64,000 nt of DNA from Serratia bockelmannii (GCF_008011855.1 NZ_VOUX01000033.1:992001-1056000); one strand, 5' to 3'. Positions 46,613-55,818 are shown, numbered from the stretch's first letter. Made by a program: numbers and translations. The notes: a model not told the origin generated them from the sequence alone.

Positions 46613-48016
46613 ATGATGACAAACAACCCAAAAGATAATGCTGTTGCAACCACAATAGAGTTGAGCACCATCCAGCCCATTCCCGCGCATGAACGTCATG
46701 GCAAGCCACGGGATCTTTTTACCATCTGGTTTGGTTCAAACATCATGTTGCTTACCGTGATTACCGGTGCGCTGGCGGTGAGTATTTTCCACTTATCTTT
46801 TATGTGGGCCACCCTCGCCGTATTGATTGGTAACCTTGCCGGTGGGCTGTTTATGGCATTGCATTCCGCGCAGGGGCCACAATTAGGTGTGCCGCAGATG
46901 GTGCAAACCCGCGGCCAGTTTGGTTCTTATGGTTCCGTGCTGGTGGTGGCGTTAGTCGTCATCATGTATATCGGCTTTCTGGCATCGAACCTGGTGCTGG
47001 GCGGTCAGTCACTGCACGCCATCTACGCACCGGTTTCTACCGATACCGGCATCCTGGTTTCTGCGGTACTCAGCCTGGTCGCCTGTGCCTTCGGTTATAA
47101 CCTGATTCATGCCTACACCAAGGTGATGTCGTGGGTATCCGGTATTATTTTGCTCGCGGCCTTTGCGTGGATTGTTTTCGTGCATGGTCTGCCGACTGAT
47201 TTTCTCGCACGTAATGGCTTTAATCTCAGCGGATTCCTCGGTGCCATTTCCATCGCCGCGTTATGGCAGCTGGCCTATGCGCCTTATGTATCCGATTATT
47301 CCCGCTACATGCCAAAAGATATCAGCGAAAAAAGTGTCTTCTGGTGTAGCTACCTGGGATGCGTACTGGGTTCATTGTTCCCGATGATTCTTGGCATTCT
47401 GGTTTCTATTTGCATCGTGGATGGTGATTTAATCACCGGCATTGTGAATATGACCGGCGGATTATCCTCCACCGTAATTATTGTGTTTGCCTTAGGCATT
47501 GCCGCGACCAATGCAATGAACCTCTATTGCGGCGTGCTCTGCACCCTGACGCTCGGCCAGACATTCCTGCCTAAATGGTCGCCACTTTCTGGCGCCCGCA
47601 TTGTGGTTTCGATTGTCACCATCCTTATCGAAGTGCTGATTGCGATTTATGGTCAGGAAAACTTTCTGGTCAATTACACCAACTTTATTCTGATGCTGCT
47701 GTATGTGCTGGTGCCGTGGACGGCAATTAACCTGGTTGATTACTATCTGGTGGCCCACGGTAATTATGATGTCGCTTCATTCTTCCGTCGCGACGGTGGC
47801 ATATACGGTTACTTCAATTCAAAAGCCATTTTCTGTTATCTGCTGGGCATCATCGTCGAGATTCCCTTTATGTCTACCGCCATCTATACCGGCCCGGCAG
47901 CAAATATGTTAGGTGGTGCCGACATCTCCTGGATTATTGGTTTAGCCATCGTCTCACCTGTTTATTATTTCCTCTGCCGTACTCAGGCAGTGGCGCAAAC
48001 CTCTGTTGCTAAATAA
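46613..48016 (+). CDS. NCS1-family (cytosine/purine/allantoin-type) permease
   Basis: 467-residue integral membrane protein with about 12 hydrophobic segments and NCS1 signatures: WFGSNIMLLTVITGALAVSI, GPQLGVPQMVQTRGQFGSYG (the family PxxxxRaxFG motif), YAPYVSDYSRYMP and LVDYYLVAHGNYD. NCS1 proteins bring in nucleobases, hydantoins, allantoin or related N-heterocycles with protons or sodium. It leads the rightward arm, 8 bp before the GMC oxidoreductase, so the pathway substrate is probably such a compound or a small cationic amine. Confidence 0.93.
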   Translation: MMTNNPKDNAVATTIELSTIQPIPAHERHGKPRDLFTIWFGSNIMLLTVITGALAVSIFHLSFMWATLAVLIGNLAGGLFMALHSAQGPQLGVPQMVQTRGQFGSYGSVLVVALVVIMYIGFLASNLVLGGQSLHAIYAPVSTDTGILVSAVLSLVACAFGYNLIHAYTKVMSWVSGIILLAAFAWIVFVHGLPTDFLARNGFNLSGFLGAISIAALWQLAYAPYVSDYSRYMPKDISEKSVFWCSYLGCVLGSLFPMILGILVSICIVDGDLITGIVNMTGGLSSTVIIVFALGIAATNAMNLYCGVLCTLTLGQTFLPKWSPLSGARIVVSIVTILIEVLIAIYGQENFLVNYTNFILMLLYVLVPWTAINLVDYYLVAHGNYDVASFFRRDGGIYGYFNSKAIFCYLLGIIVEIPFMSTAIYTGPAANMLGGADISWIIGLAIVSPVYYFLCRTQAVAQTSVAK

Positions 48017-48024
48017 TCACCGGA

Positions 48025-49677
48025 ATGACTATGAACAATAGCAAGACCTATGACTACATCATTATTGGTGGTGGTTCCGCAGGTTCAGTACTGGCCGCCC
48101 GGCTTGCAGAGCAGGCAGATCTCAAGATCTGCCTTATCGAGGCCGGTAGCCGTGATGAAACCCCGCGTATCCAGACGCCTGCGGGCACCATCACCCTGTA
48201 TAAAAGCAAAAAGTTCAGCTGGAACTTTTATTCAACGCCACAAAAAAGCCTGGGGGGACGGCAAATCCACGTCCCGCGCGGCAAGGCGCTGGGTGGTTCC
48301 TCATCCATGAACAGCATGATTTATATTCGCGGATTACCTTCTGATTATGACCGCTGGGAACAGCAAGGTTGTGAGGGCTGGGGCTGGAATAATGTCCTGC
48401 CCTGGTTCAAACGATCGGAAAAGAATCTGCTGTCTCAGGACCCGGCATATCATGGTTTTAACGGCGAATTACTGGTCGATAAACCGCGCGATCCCAATCC
48501 GGTATCAGCGCTGTTTGTCGCGGCGGGCAAGCGGGTCGGATTAGCGGAGAACACCGACTTTAACGGTAAATCGCTGGCGGGGGTCGGCATTTACAACGTC
48601 ACGCAAAAGGATGGCAAACGGTTATCATGCTATCGTGCATTTTTGCATCCCCATATTGGGCGCAGCAATTTGACCGTGATGACTGACTGCACCGTGCAAA
48701 CGTTGATCATTGAAGACAAAGCGGTCAAAGGCGTGCGAATAACTGAGCATGGCCGCGATCAACCCACGTCAATTCTCTGCCGCCATGAAGTCATCCTTTC
48801 GGCCGGCTCGATCGGCTCACCGCATATTCTGCTGAAATCAGGTATCGGGCCTGCTGCCGAACTTGAGGCCGCAGGTATTCCGCTGGTGCACCCTCTTCCC
48901 GGGGTGGGCAAAAATCTTCAGGACCATCTGGATGGTCTGGTCACCGTGCGTTCCAGAAACCCTCTGACGCTTGGTTTTTCCCTCGCCGCCTGGAAACCGA
49001 TCCTGACATCCCCCTTCCAGTATCTCTTTCGTCGCAAAGGTTGGCTAACCACCAATTATGTTGAAGCCGGTGGCTTTGCCGCGACAAAACTCAGTAGCGA
49101 TGAACCCGATATTCAGTTCCATTTTGTGCCGGGTTATCGCAGCCATCGTGGCCGTTTATTTGAATGGGGCCACGGCTATGCGATTCACACCTGCGTTTTA
49201 CGTCCGCGGTCGATCGGCGCGTTGCAGTTAAAGCGTGATGGGCAGATCGCTATTGATTTTAATTTCCTCGCCGATCCTTATGACGCCAGCGTGCTGGTGG
49301 AAGGGATAAAAGTAGCAAGGAATATTCTGGCTCAGCCGGAATTCAATGCATTGCATGGCGAAGAGATGCTGCCGGGCAAACATATCCAGACTGACGAACA
49401 GCTGCATCAATACGTCAAAGAATATTGCGCCACGGTTTTCCATCCGGTTGGCACCTGCAAGATGGGGCGGGATGAAATGAGTGTTGTCGCACCGGACACT
49501 CTCAAGGTATATGGCGTGGAAAATTTGCGCGTGGCAGATGCATCAATTATGCCGACGCTTATCAGCGGCAACACCAATGCGCCTTCAATTATGATTGGCG
49601 AACGTGCGGCAAGCATGATCCTGCAAGGAACGCCGGTAGCTGAGACCGAGACGAATAAGGAGAACGCTTATGCATAA
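48025..49677 (+). CDS. GMC-family alcohol/choline dehydrogenase-type oxidoreductase
   Basis: 550-residue flavoenzyme of the glucose-methanol-choline family. FAD loop YIIIGGGSAGSVLAARLAEQ at the start, then GKALGGSSSMNSMIYIRG, ILSAGSIGSPHILLKSGIGP, and the active-site His in TVFHPVGTCKMG with the second His/Asn position in SGNTNAPSIMIGE. It should oxidise an alcohol to an aldehyde, feeding the aldehyde dehydrogenase whose start overlaps its end by 8 bp. Most similar in layout to choline dehydrogenase (BetA), but the surrounding genes are not those of betaine synthesis. Confidence 0.93.
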   Translation: MTMNNSKTYDYIIIGGGSAGSVLAARLAEQADLKICLIEAGSRDETPRIQTPAGTITLYKSKKFSWNFYSTPQKSLGGRQIHVPRGKALGGSSSMNSMIYIRGLPSDYDRWEQQGCEGWGWNNVLPWFKRSEKNLLSQDPAYHGFNGELLVDKPRDPNPVSALFVAAGKRVGLAENTDFNGKSLAGVGIYNVTQKDGKRLSCYRAFLHPHIGRSNLTVMTDCTVQTLIIEDKAVKGVRITEHGRDQPTSILCRHEVILSAGSIGSPHILLKSGIGPAAELEAAGIPLVHPLPGVGKNLQDHLDGLVTVRSRNPLTLGFSLAAWKPILTSPFQYLFRRKGWLTTNYVEAGGFAATKLSSDEPDIQFHFVPGYRSHRGRLFEWGHGYAIHTCVLRPRSIGALQLKRDGQIAIDFNFLADPYDASVLVEGIKVARNILAQPEFNALHGEEMLPGKHIQTDEQLHQYVKEYCATVFHPVGTCKMGRDEMSVVAPDTLKVYGVENLRVADASIMPTLISGNTNAPSIMIGERAASMILQGTPVAETETNKENAYA

Positions 49678-51160
49678 TCGTGATTACTGGCAAGGTCTGC
49701 TGAACCAACAACGCTTTAGCACGCATGCCCTTATCGGGGGTAAACCTTACTTCGCCAAAGCGGAGAAAACCTGGGCGGTGGTGAATCCCGCCACCAATGC
49801 AGTGTTAGCGGACGTCACCGCTTGCCAGGCTGAGGATATTGACGCTGCGGTGCGTTCAGCACGCCAGGCATTTACCTCTGGTATCTGGTCTGAATGTCCT
49901 TTAGCGCAACGCAAAGCCGTGCTGCGCAGGCTGGCGGAGCTGATGCTGGAGCACCGGGAAGAACTGGCGCTGCTGGAAAGCGCAAGCATGGGGAAACCGG
50001 TGCTCGATGCCTATAACGTTGATGTGCCTGGTGCTGCTCATGTGATGGCCTGGTACGCAGAAAGTATCGATAAGATTTATGACGAGGTTGCCCCCACCCG
50101 TCCGGGTACCCTGGCAACCATCACCCGTGAACCTGTCGGCGTGGTTGCCGCCATTGTGCCGTGGAATTTTCCCCTCGATATTGCCGCCTGGAAAATTGGC
50201 CCAGCGCTGGCAGCCGGAAATAGTGTGATCCTGAAACCCTCGGAGAATTCGCCTTTCACCGCACTGAAACTGGCAGAACTAGCGCTGGAGGCCGGGTTGC
50301 CCGCCGGGGTGTTAAACGTTGTTACCGGGCTGGGGATCGAAGCCGGTGCTGCGCTGGGCCAGCATAACGATGTTGATGTGCTGACCTTTACCGGTTCAAC
50401 CGCGGTGGGCAAAGCCTTTATGGCCTATTCCGGCCAATCCAATTTGAAGCAGGTGTGGCTGGAATGTGGTGGCAAAAGCGCCAACATTATTTTTGCCAAT
50501 TGCCAGGATCTCGATTTAGCCGCCGAAAAATCCGCCTTCGGTATCTGTTTCAACCAGGGTGAAGTTTGTTCAGCTAACTCCAGATTATTAGTTGAGCGTA
50601 AGATCTATCCCGACTTTATGGCGAAGTTGATCACGAAGTTGCACGGCTGGCAACCTGACCACCCGCTTAACCCCAATGCGAGGATGGGCGCGATGGTTTC
50701 GACTGCGCATAAAGATAAGGTGATGGATTTTATTCAGACCGCAGTGACTCAGGGCGGTATTGTGCGCGCGGGTGGCGAGCAACGCGAAATCGAGACAGTC
50801 GCTAACTACATCCTGCCGACGGTGATTGAGATTGAAAGCGAAAACGTTAACTTATGGCGTGATGAAGTATTCGGTCCGGTGCTCGCGGTAAAAGTCTTTG
50901 ATGATGAGTCGGAAGCCATCGAACTGGCGAATAATCATATTTACGCCCTTGCTGCGTCTGTATGGTCGGACGACCTGAATCAGGCACATCGTGTGGCGCG
51001 CAAACTGAACGCCGGAACGGTGTCGGTCAACACCGTTGATGCGCTGGATGTGACCGTTCCTTTTGGTGGCAATCAGCAATCGGGTTTTGGCCGCGACCTG
51101 TCTTTACATGCCTTTGATAAATTCACCAAATTAAAAACCACCTGGCTTGAATTACGTTAA
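49670..51160 (+). CDS. PuuC-like aldehyde dehydrogenase
   Basis: 496-residue NAD(P)-dependent aldehyde dehydrogenase, closest to the PuuC group that oxidises gamma-glutamyl-gamma-aminobutyraldehyde. Seen are IVPWNFPLDIAAWKIGPALA, the Gly-rich FTGSTAVGKAFM, general base Glu in VWLECGGKSANIIF and nucleophile Cys in FNQGEVCSANSRLL. The end FGRDLSLHAFDKFTKLKTTW is PuuC-like. Its start overlaps the GMC gene, so alcohol-to-acid oxidation is coupled. An amino-aldehyde substrate would suit the RidA, DUF1028 and M20 genes of the other arm. Confidence 0.93.
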   Translation: MHNRDYWQGLLNQQRFSTHALIGGKPYFAKAEKTWAVVNPATNAVLADVTACQAEDIDAAVRSARQAFTSGIWSECPLAQRKAVLRRLAELMLEHREELALLESASMGKPVLDAYNVDVPGAAHVMAWYAESIDKIYDEVAPTRPGTLATITREPVGVVAAIVPWNFPLDIAAWKIGPALAAGNSVILKPSENSPFTALKLAELALEAGLPAGVLNVVTGLGIEAGAALGQHNDVDVLTFTGSTAVGKAFMAYSGQSNLKQVWLECGGKSANIIFANCQDLDLAAEKSAFGICFNQGEVCSANSRLLVERKIYPDFMAKLITKLHGWQPDHPLNPNARMGAMVSTAHKDKVMDFIQTAVTQGGIVRAGGEQREIETVANYILPTVIEIESENVNLWRDEVFGPVLAVKVFDDESEAIELANNHIYALAASVWSDDLNQAHRVARKLNAGTVSVNTVDALDVTVPFGGNQQSGFGRDLSLHAFDKFTKLKTTWLELR

Positions 51161-51176
51161 ATACAACTGACGTTTG

Positions 51177-51197
51177 CTCTACCCGCAACGGGTAGAG
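51177..51197. terminator. Bidirectional terminator between aldehyde dehydrogenase and LysR genes
   Basis: A perfect 9-bp stem CTCTACCCG/CGGGTAGAG with a 3-nt loop in the 44-bp gap between convergent genes; only a modest AT-rich tail on the plus strand. Confidence 0.6.
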
Positions 51198-51204
51198 TAA
51201 CAAT

Positions 51205-52125
51205 TTAATGGCTGCTGACGGCCGGAGTTAATTCAACACTGCGGCAATAATCCATAAATAACCGCGTGGGCCGCGTGGGTTCATTATTTTGCAGATAAGC
51301 CATAATCAGCGTCGATGCCGCCATTTCATCGATAATATCCAGTTGCACCAAGCGCTGCCCATCGTATGTCATATCCGAACAGGGCCGGGTCACCAGCACC
51401 GAAAAGCCCAGCCCCTGCCCGACCATGCACCGCACCATTTCAATTGACGGAGAGCTATAGGCCACTTCAGGGTAATAACCATTCTCTTTGAAAATGCTGA
51501 TAAAGTAATTTTTGCTGGGTACCGCATCCAACAGGATCATCGGTTCGCTTGCCAGTTCCTGTAATGTCACCGCACTTTTTTTCGCCAGCGGATGCGCCGC
51601 CGGTAGCAGCGCATAGGGTTTATGCGGCGCATTCAGCGGTTCTTTCTGAATCGCGTTGTCCAGGTCAAGATCGTAGAGAAATGCCATGTCAAAACGGCCA
51701 CGATGTAAACCGTGCATCAGCTCATGCTGTTCACCGTCGTACAGCTGAATATTGATTTCCGGATAGAGTTTTTTGAAACCTGCAATCAGCTTGGGCATAT
51801 ACAGCGGAGCCGCCGATTCAAAACAACCCACGGCGATGGTGCCGCAAACCAGCTCATTTTCTGCGCGTGAACTTTGCTCAAACTCATAGGACAACCGCAG
51901 CAACTCCTTTGCTTTTTCGTAGAACCGTCTCCCACTGGAGGTGAGCGATACGCCCTGTGCATGATGGCGAATGAACAGCTGCTGTTCAAAAGCGTCCTCA
52001 AGGTTTTTGATGGCGACCGAAATCGAAGGCTGGGCGATATGCAGCTGGCGTGACGCTTCGGCGATGCTTTCGGTCTCAACCACAGTGACGAAATATTTAA
52101 GTTGCTTGAGTGTGAAATGTGTCAT
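51205..52125 (-). CDS. LysR-family regulator of the catabolic cluster (probable)
   Basis: 306 residues. TLKQLKYFVTVVETESIAEA and QPSISVAIKNLEDAFEQQLF form the winged helix-turn-helix; the effector domain includes ELVCGTIAVGCFESAAPLYM. It resembles the CysB/Nac-independent group with an FxxxxSxxP-like pattern. It converges on the aldehyde dehydrogenase, has its own promoter in 52126-52592, and is the only regulator in the cluster, so it probably controls the divergent region at 46.0-46.6 kb. Confidence 0.9.
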   Translation of the reverse strand: MTHFTLKQLKYFVTVVETESIAEASRQLHIAQPSISVAIKNLEDAFEQQLFIRHHAQGVSLTSSGRRFYEKAKELLRLSYEFEQSSRAENELVCGTIAVGCFESAAPLYMPKLIAGFKKLYPEINIQLYDGEQHELMHGLHRGRFDMAFLYDLDLDNAIQKEPLNAPHKPYALLPAAHPLAKKSAVTLQELASEPMILLDAVPSKNYFISIFKENGYYPEVAYSSPSIEMVRCMVGQGLGFSVLVTRPCSDMTYDGQRLVQLDIIDEMAASTLIMAYLQNNEPTRPTRLFMDYCRSVELTPAVSSH

Positions 52126-52592
52126 GAAAAAACCTTTATAAAATATCTTCGCGTTAACATTCTAAATAGTCTCATTCTATCTAATTTTAATATGCAATAT
52201 TTGCGCCATAGTTAAGAGCTACATTGTTATTCTAAAATTTAAGCTTCAGTTCGCCCTTCTGTAGATAGACATAACCATGGGTGTAACGCGACTACCGTTA
52301 TGCGTTGAAGCCTGGGGGGTAGAAAACGTCACAAGTAGCGTAGCTACTCATTGTGGTATTTATCGGTGGCAATGACTCAGCCAGAAGCCAATGTTTCTTA
52401 AATGCTTCAGTTTAAGATGTAGAACCTCTGCTCCCAACACCGCTGCCGACGTGGAGGCTAAAATGTCAATTTATGAATCTATATGGATTGCTGCCGAAAC
52501 AGCATGACATTTCGTCTTCCGCCCGAGAACTAAGGATTACTGCTAGTTAGTCATATTGGTTTTTGTAATAGCCCCATGCTCGCAAATGCGAC
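52126..52592. other. Right end of island 1, no recognised gene
   Basis: 467 bp between the LysR start and the second attachment repeat. It has no coding stretch of note and contains the LysR promoter. It presumably holds the island-end arm sites for integrase binding, which I cannot identify by eye. Confidence 0.5.
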
Positions 52593-52609
52593 CCAGTCAG
52601 AGGAGCCAA
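52593..52609 (+). repeat. Attachment repeat, copy 2 (junction of island 1 and island 2)
   Basis: Exact 17-bp copy of the tRNA-Asn 3' end sequence at 12887-12903. The sequence on its right is a diverged copy of the tRNA-proximal integrase leader, so this is both the right end of island 1 and the left end of island 2. Confidence 0.9.
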
Positions 52610-52731
52610 TTTCCTGTTTGCATGCATCTTTGCGAATCCTTATCTGATATTGATTCAAGAGGTTAGCGTGAAAACTCTTCCCGGTGCATTTTGATTTTAC
52701 CCTCCGCATCGGGAAAAATTGGTGGTCAAAT

Positions 52732-52769
52732 CTGGGGTCAGGTTAGTTCGATGACGGAGTGACCCCCAA
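52732..52769 (+). promoter_or_regulatory. Inverted repeat abutting the integrase 2 start codon
   Basis: CTGGGGTCA (52732-52740) faces TGACCCCCAA (52760-52769), directly before the ATG at 52770. Same layout and spacing as in front of integrase 1. Confidence 0.5.
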
Positions 52770-54038
52770 ATGTCCCTTAACGACTCAAAAATCCGCACTT
52801 TAAAACCATCCGCAAAACCCTTCAAAGTTTCTGATTCTAACGGTCTGTACCTTCTTATCAAACCAGGCGGCTCACGTCACTGGTATCTTAAATATCGTAT
52901 AAACGGCAAAGAATCCCGCATTGCACTGGGTGCCTATCCTGCCGTCTCCCTGTCTGATGCCCGCCAGCAGCGCGAAGGTATCCGTAAGATGCTGGCGCTG
53001 AACATCAACCCGGCACAGCAGAGGGCTGCTGAACGCAGAGCCTGCACACCAGAGAAGGTGTTTAAAACAGTGGCGCTGGCATGGCATAAAAACAATAAAA
53101 AGTGGTCGCAGAACACCGCTGACCGTCTGCTTGCCAGCATGAACAACCATATCTTTCCTGTAATTGGTCATCTGTCCGTCACGGAGCTTAAACCCCATCA
53201 TTTCATTGACCTGCTGAAAGGTATTGAGGAAAAGGGCCTGCTGGAAGTCGCGTCCCGCACGCGGCAGCACCTCAGTAACATCATGCGCCATGCGGTCCAT
53301 CAGGGATTTATCGACACCAACCCGGCAGCAAATCTTGATGGCGTGACGGCTCCCCCCATGAGACACCACTATCCCGCCCTGCCGCTGGAGCGGCTGCCTG
53401 AATTGATTGAACACATTGAAGCATATCATCAGGGCCGTGAACTGACCCGGCTTGCTGTCCTGCTGACGCTGCATCTGTTCATTCGCTCCAGTGAGCTGCG
53501 CTTTGCACGCTGGTCAGAAATTGATTTCATAAACAGAATTTGGACGATACCCGCCACACGCGAAGCCATTGTGGGTGTGCGTTATTCAGGGCGCGGTGCA
53601 AAAATGCGCACTGCTCATATCGTGCCCCTCTCACAGCAGGCTATAGCTATTCTGAAACGGATTAAGGAAATATCCGGGGCTTACGAACTGGTCTTCCCCG
53701 GCGACCATAACCCGTACAGGCCGATGTGCGAAAACGCGGTTAATAAAGCACTGCGCCTTATGGGATTCGACACGAAACAGGACATCTGCGGACATGGCTT
53801 TCGGGCAATGGCATGCAGTGCCCTGATGGAGTCTGGCTTATGGTCGCAGGATGCAGTGGAACGCCAGATGAGTCACCAGGAGCGCAACACCGTGCGTCTG
53901 GCTTACATTCATAAGGCTGAGCATCTGGAAGCCCGCAAGGCGATGATGCAGTGGTGGTCAGATTATATCGATACATGCCGGGTCGCATACGTACCACCTT
54001 TTAACACAGGGCGGGATAAAAACAACGAAGCTGCATGA
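52770..54038 (+). CDS. Tyrosine site-specific integrase of island 2 (P4-type)
   Basis: 422 residues, aligning without gaps to the integrase at 13064 and sharing most residues. Catalytic residues: Arg244 (SSELRFARW), His342/Arg345 in CGHGFRAMA, His369 in QMSHQE and Tyr379 in LAYIH. The DNA sequence differs widely at third positions, so the two integrases are old relatives and not a recent duplication. The same target (tRNA-Asn) and similar arm-binding domains suggest that either enzyme may act on both islands. Confidence 0.95.
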   Translation: MSLNDSKIRTLKPSAKPFKVSDSNGLYLLIKPGGSRHWYLKYRINGKESRIALGAYPAVSLSDARQQREGIRKMLALNINPAQQRAAERRACTPEKVFKTVALAWHKNNKKWSQNTADRLLASMNNHIFPVIGHLSVTELKPHHFIDLLKGIEEKGLLEVASRTRQHLSNIMRHAVHQGFIDTNPAANLDGVTAPPMRHHYPALPLERLPELIEHIEAYHQGRELTRLAVLLTLHLFIRSSELRFARWSEIDFINRIWTIPATREAIVGVRYSGRGAKMRTAHIVPLSQQAIAILKRIKEISGAYELVFPGDHNPYRPMCENAVNKALRLMGFDTKQDICGHGFRAMACSALMESGLWSQDAVERQMSHQERNTVRLAYIHKAEHLEARKAMMQWWSDYIDTCRVAYVPPFNTGRDKNNEAA

Positions 54039-54046
54039 CCAATAAC

Positions 54047-54085
54047 AAAAAGCTGTATCAGCATACCCTGGTACGGCTTTATTCA
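54047..54085 (+). terminator. Intrinsic terminator of integrase 2
   Basis: AAAAAGCTGTATCAG pairs (with G-T pairs) with CTGGTACGGCTTT, giving about a 13-bp stem, followed by ATTCATTTCT. It lies 9 bp after the stop codon and is related to the hairpin after integrase 1. Confidence 0.65.
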
Positions 54086-54187
54086 TTTCTGATGGCTTGC
54101 CAACCCCTCCACCCCGACCCGTCGCTGCCTGTAGAAAGCTGTTACACAACAACAACACGCTTGCGCCGTCAGCCCTGGCGTGCCATT

Positions 54188-54910
54188 TCATTTGAGAGCA
54201 AGGATCATCCCTACTGCCCCAGCGACGAGAACGGCATCAATGAGAAGCTCGAACGTATGCGTCTGGAGTTTCTGGACGAGACGTTTCGCAATCATCGAAC
54301 CGACGAACAATGCGATGCCGATGGCAAGTCCATGTGTGAGGACAGGCTGCGCGAGTGCGCCCGATATACCGAACGTAGCTAGCTTGCCAGCGTAGAGCAG
54401 GATTGCGCTTGCCGCCTCTGATCCCAAAAATACGCCTCCACTCATTCCGTACCCGGTAAATACCGGCACGCTGAGCGGCCCGGTGGACAGCACGAATCCG
54501 GTCAGAAACCCGACAATCGCCCCGGCAAAACTCATGTGCCAGAGATTCAAGTGGAGGTTCGATCGTCTGATGAGACGGCGCAGCGGGATCATCGCAAGGA
54601 AGAAAGCTGCCAGGAATACCTCCACTGTGCCAGGAGAAATCGTAAGTAACGTGTGCGCCCCGAGAACAGCCGCAGGAACTCCCGCCAACGAATAGGCAAA
54701 CACCGGTCGCCAACGAATCTCATGCCACCAGACAATCACCCGTCCGATGTTGCCGAAAAGGGAGGCGATCGCCATAACAGGCACAGCAATCCGTGGCCCG
54801 TACGTGGCGACGAGGACGGGCAGCATGATTAACGACGAGCCAGTGCCGACGACACCGCTGAGTACTCCGGCACCGAGAGCGACGAAGAAGAGAAGTAAGA
54901 GTGCAATCAT
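54188..54910 (-). CDS. TauE/SafE-family anion exporter-like membrane protein
   Basis: 240 residues from the ATG at 54910; the open frame continues upstream only across the reductase gene. Seven or eight hydrophobic segments and the family pattern GVLSGVVGTGSSLIMLPVLV near the N-terminus, repeated in weaker form as GFLTGFVLSTGPLSVPVFTG. TauE/SafE proteins export or import sulfite, sulfoacetate and other small organic anions. It follows the PanE-like reductase by 11 bp and is probably co-transcribed. It may export the hydroxy-acid product of that enzyme. Confidence 0.87.
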   Translation of the reverse strand: MIALLLLFFVALGAGVLSGVVGTGSSLIMLPVLVATYGPRIAVPVMAIASLFGNIGRVIVWWHEIRWRPVFAYSLAGVPAAVLGAHTLLTISPGTVEVFLAAFFLAMIPLRRLIRRSNLHLNLWHMSFAGAIVGFLTGFVLSTGPLSVPVFTGYGMSGGVFLGSEAASAILLYAGKLATFGISGALAQPVLTHGLAIGIALFVGSMIAKRLVQKLQTHTFELLIDAVLVAGAVGMILALK

Positions 54911-54921
54911 CGGCTTTAAGA

Positions 54922-55818
54922 TCAACCAGGGCCATCGCTCGCAGCCGCAAGAAGCGGTACCAGGATGTCGCTGATCGGCGTTGGAATGCTGTGAACCCGG
55001 CCGCGACGCGCAATGACGCCGTTGCGGATATCCCATTCAAGCGGTCGGCCAGCTTCTCGATCCGTGAGGATGGAGGTGCTCATGTCTGCAGGAGCCGCCC
55101 GGAACTTATCGAGGATCTCCTGCGGCACTTCGTCTCCGAGTTCAGCGCCCTCTGCACGTGCCACGGCCAGGCATTCCTGCAGATAAGCCAGCGTAAGCCT
55201 GGCGATATCAGCACGGCCAAACATGCCTGAGCGGCGGTGCGTGAGTGCCATGAGTCCAGCCACCGCATTCTGCATCAGCTTGCGCCAGGCCAGGGAGCTG
55301 AAATTCGCGGCCAGATCTACGGAGCACCACGTGCCTTGCAGCGCTGCGGCCACTACACGGGAAGCTGGTGCGTCTGGCACGCTGAGGCGCGCCTCACCAC
55401 GCAAGCGTACCGAGCCATCGGACTGCGCTTGAGCAGGGAACCACACGACAGCGGGAACGATCTGTCCGGGCAGAGAGTACGTAGCGAGCCTGTCCAACTG
55501 TTCGACCCCATTCTGGAGCACGCATATAACCGTCTCCGGGCCAGTCAACGCCCTGAGCCATTCTGCTGCCGCGTCGATTTGTGTGGACTTGACTGCCAGA
55601 AAGATAAGATCAACCGTGCGAGTGATTTGTGCCGGATTCGTCTGTACCGGACCGGGTACGGTGATAAAGCGGTTGCCATCTTGCAAGGTCAGGCGATCGC
55701 GGGGAGTACGTCCACACAGCAATGGTGTGCGGCCGACTTCGTGTAACGCCGCCGCGACTGTTGTGCCGATGGCACCTGGACCTAAAACAGCAACAACTGT
55801 ATTGATTTCAGTGTTCAT
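54922..55818 (-). CDS. Ketopantoate reductase-like (PanE/ApbA family) 2-oxoacid reductase
   Basis: 298 residues from the ATG at 55818 (AAGGAG 9 nt upstream). Rossmann loop VVAVLGPGAIGTTVAAAL at residues 8-25, the family LIFLAVKSTQ segment, the VICVLQNGVEQ strand, and catalytic Lys in FSSLAWRKLMQNAVAGLMAL. C-terminal EWDIRNGVIARRG is also typical. PanE makes pantoate, but paralogues reduce other branched 2-oxoacids. Linked to a TauE-like permease and divergent from RpiR, it more likely belongs to a catabolic unit than to pantothenate synthesis. Confidence 0.9.
   Translation of the reverse strand: MNTEINTVVAVLGPGAIGTTVAAALHEVGRTPLLCGRTPRDRLTLQDGNRFITVPGPVQTNPAQITRTVDLIFLAVKSTQIDAAAEWLRALTGPETVICVLQNGVEQLDRLATYSLPGQIVPAVVWFPAQAQSDGSVRLRGEARLSVPDAPASRVVAAALQGTWCSVDLAANFSSLAWRKLMQNAVAGLMALTHRRSGMFGRADIARLTLAYLQECLAVARAEGAELGDEVPQEILDKFRAAPADMSTSILTDREAGRPLEWDIRNGVIARRGRVHSIPTPISDILVPLLAAASDGPG

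Larger units (their letters stand above)
12887..52609 (+). mobile_element. Genomic island 1, integrated at tRNA-Asn
   Basis: About 39.7 kb bounded by the 17-bp direct repeats at 12887-12903 and 52593-52609, with an integrase gene just inside the left end. Gene content is accessory: IS elements, regulators, oxidoreductases and catabolic clusters. Base composition shifts from the GC-rich core to patches of much lower GC (lowest at 35.6-40.5 kb). No conjugation, replication or phage structural genes are seen, so it looks like an integrative island needing help to move, or no longer mobile. Confidence 0.85.

Noticed and set aside
54035..54382. 115-codon frame following integrase 2, possible excisionase or cargo gene
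   Set aside because: No HTH or other domain, overlaps the terminator hairpin and the end of the TauE-like gene on the other strand.
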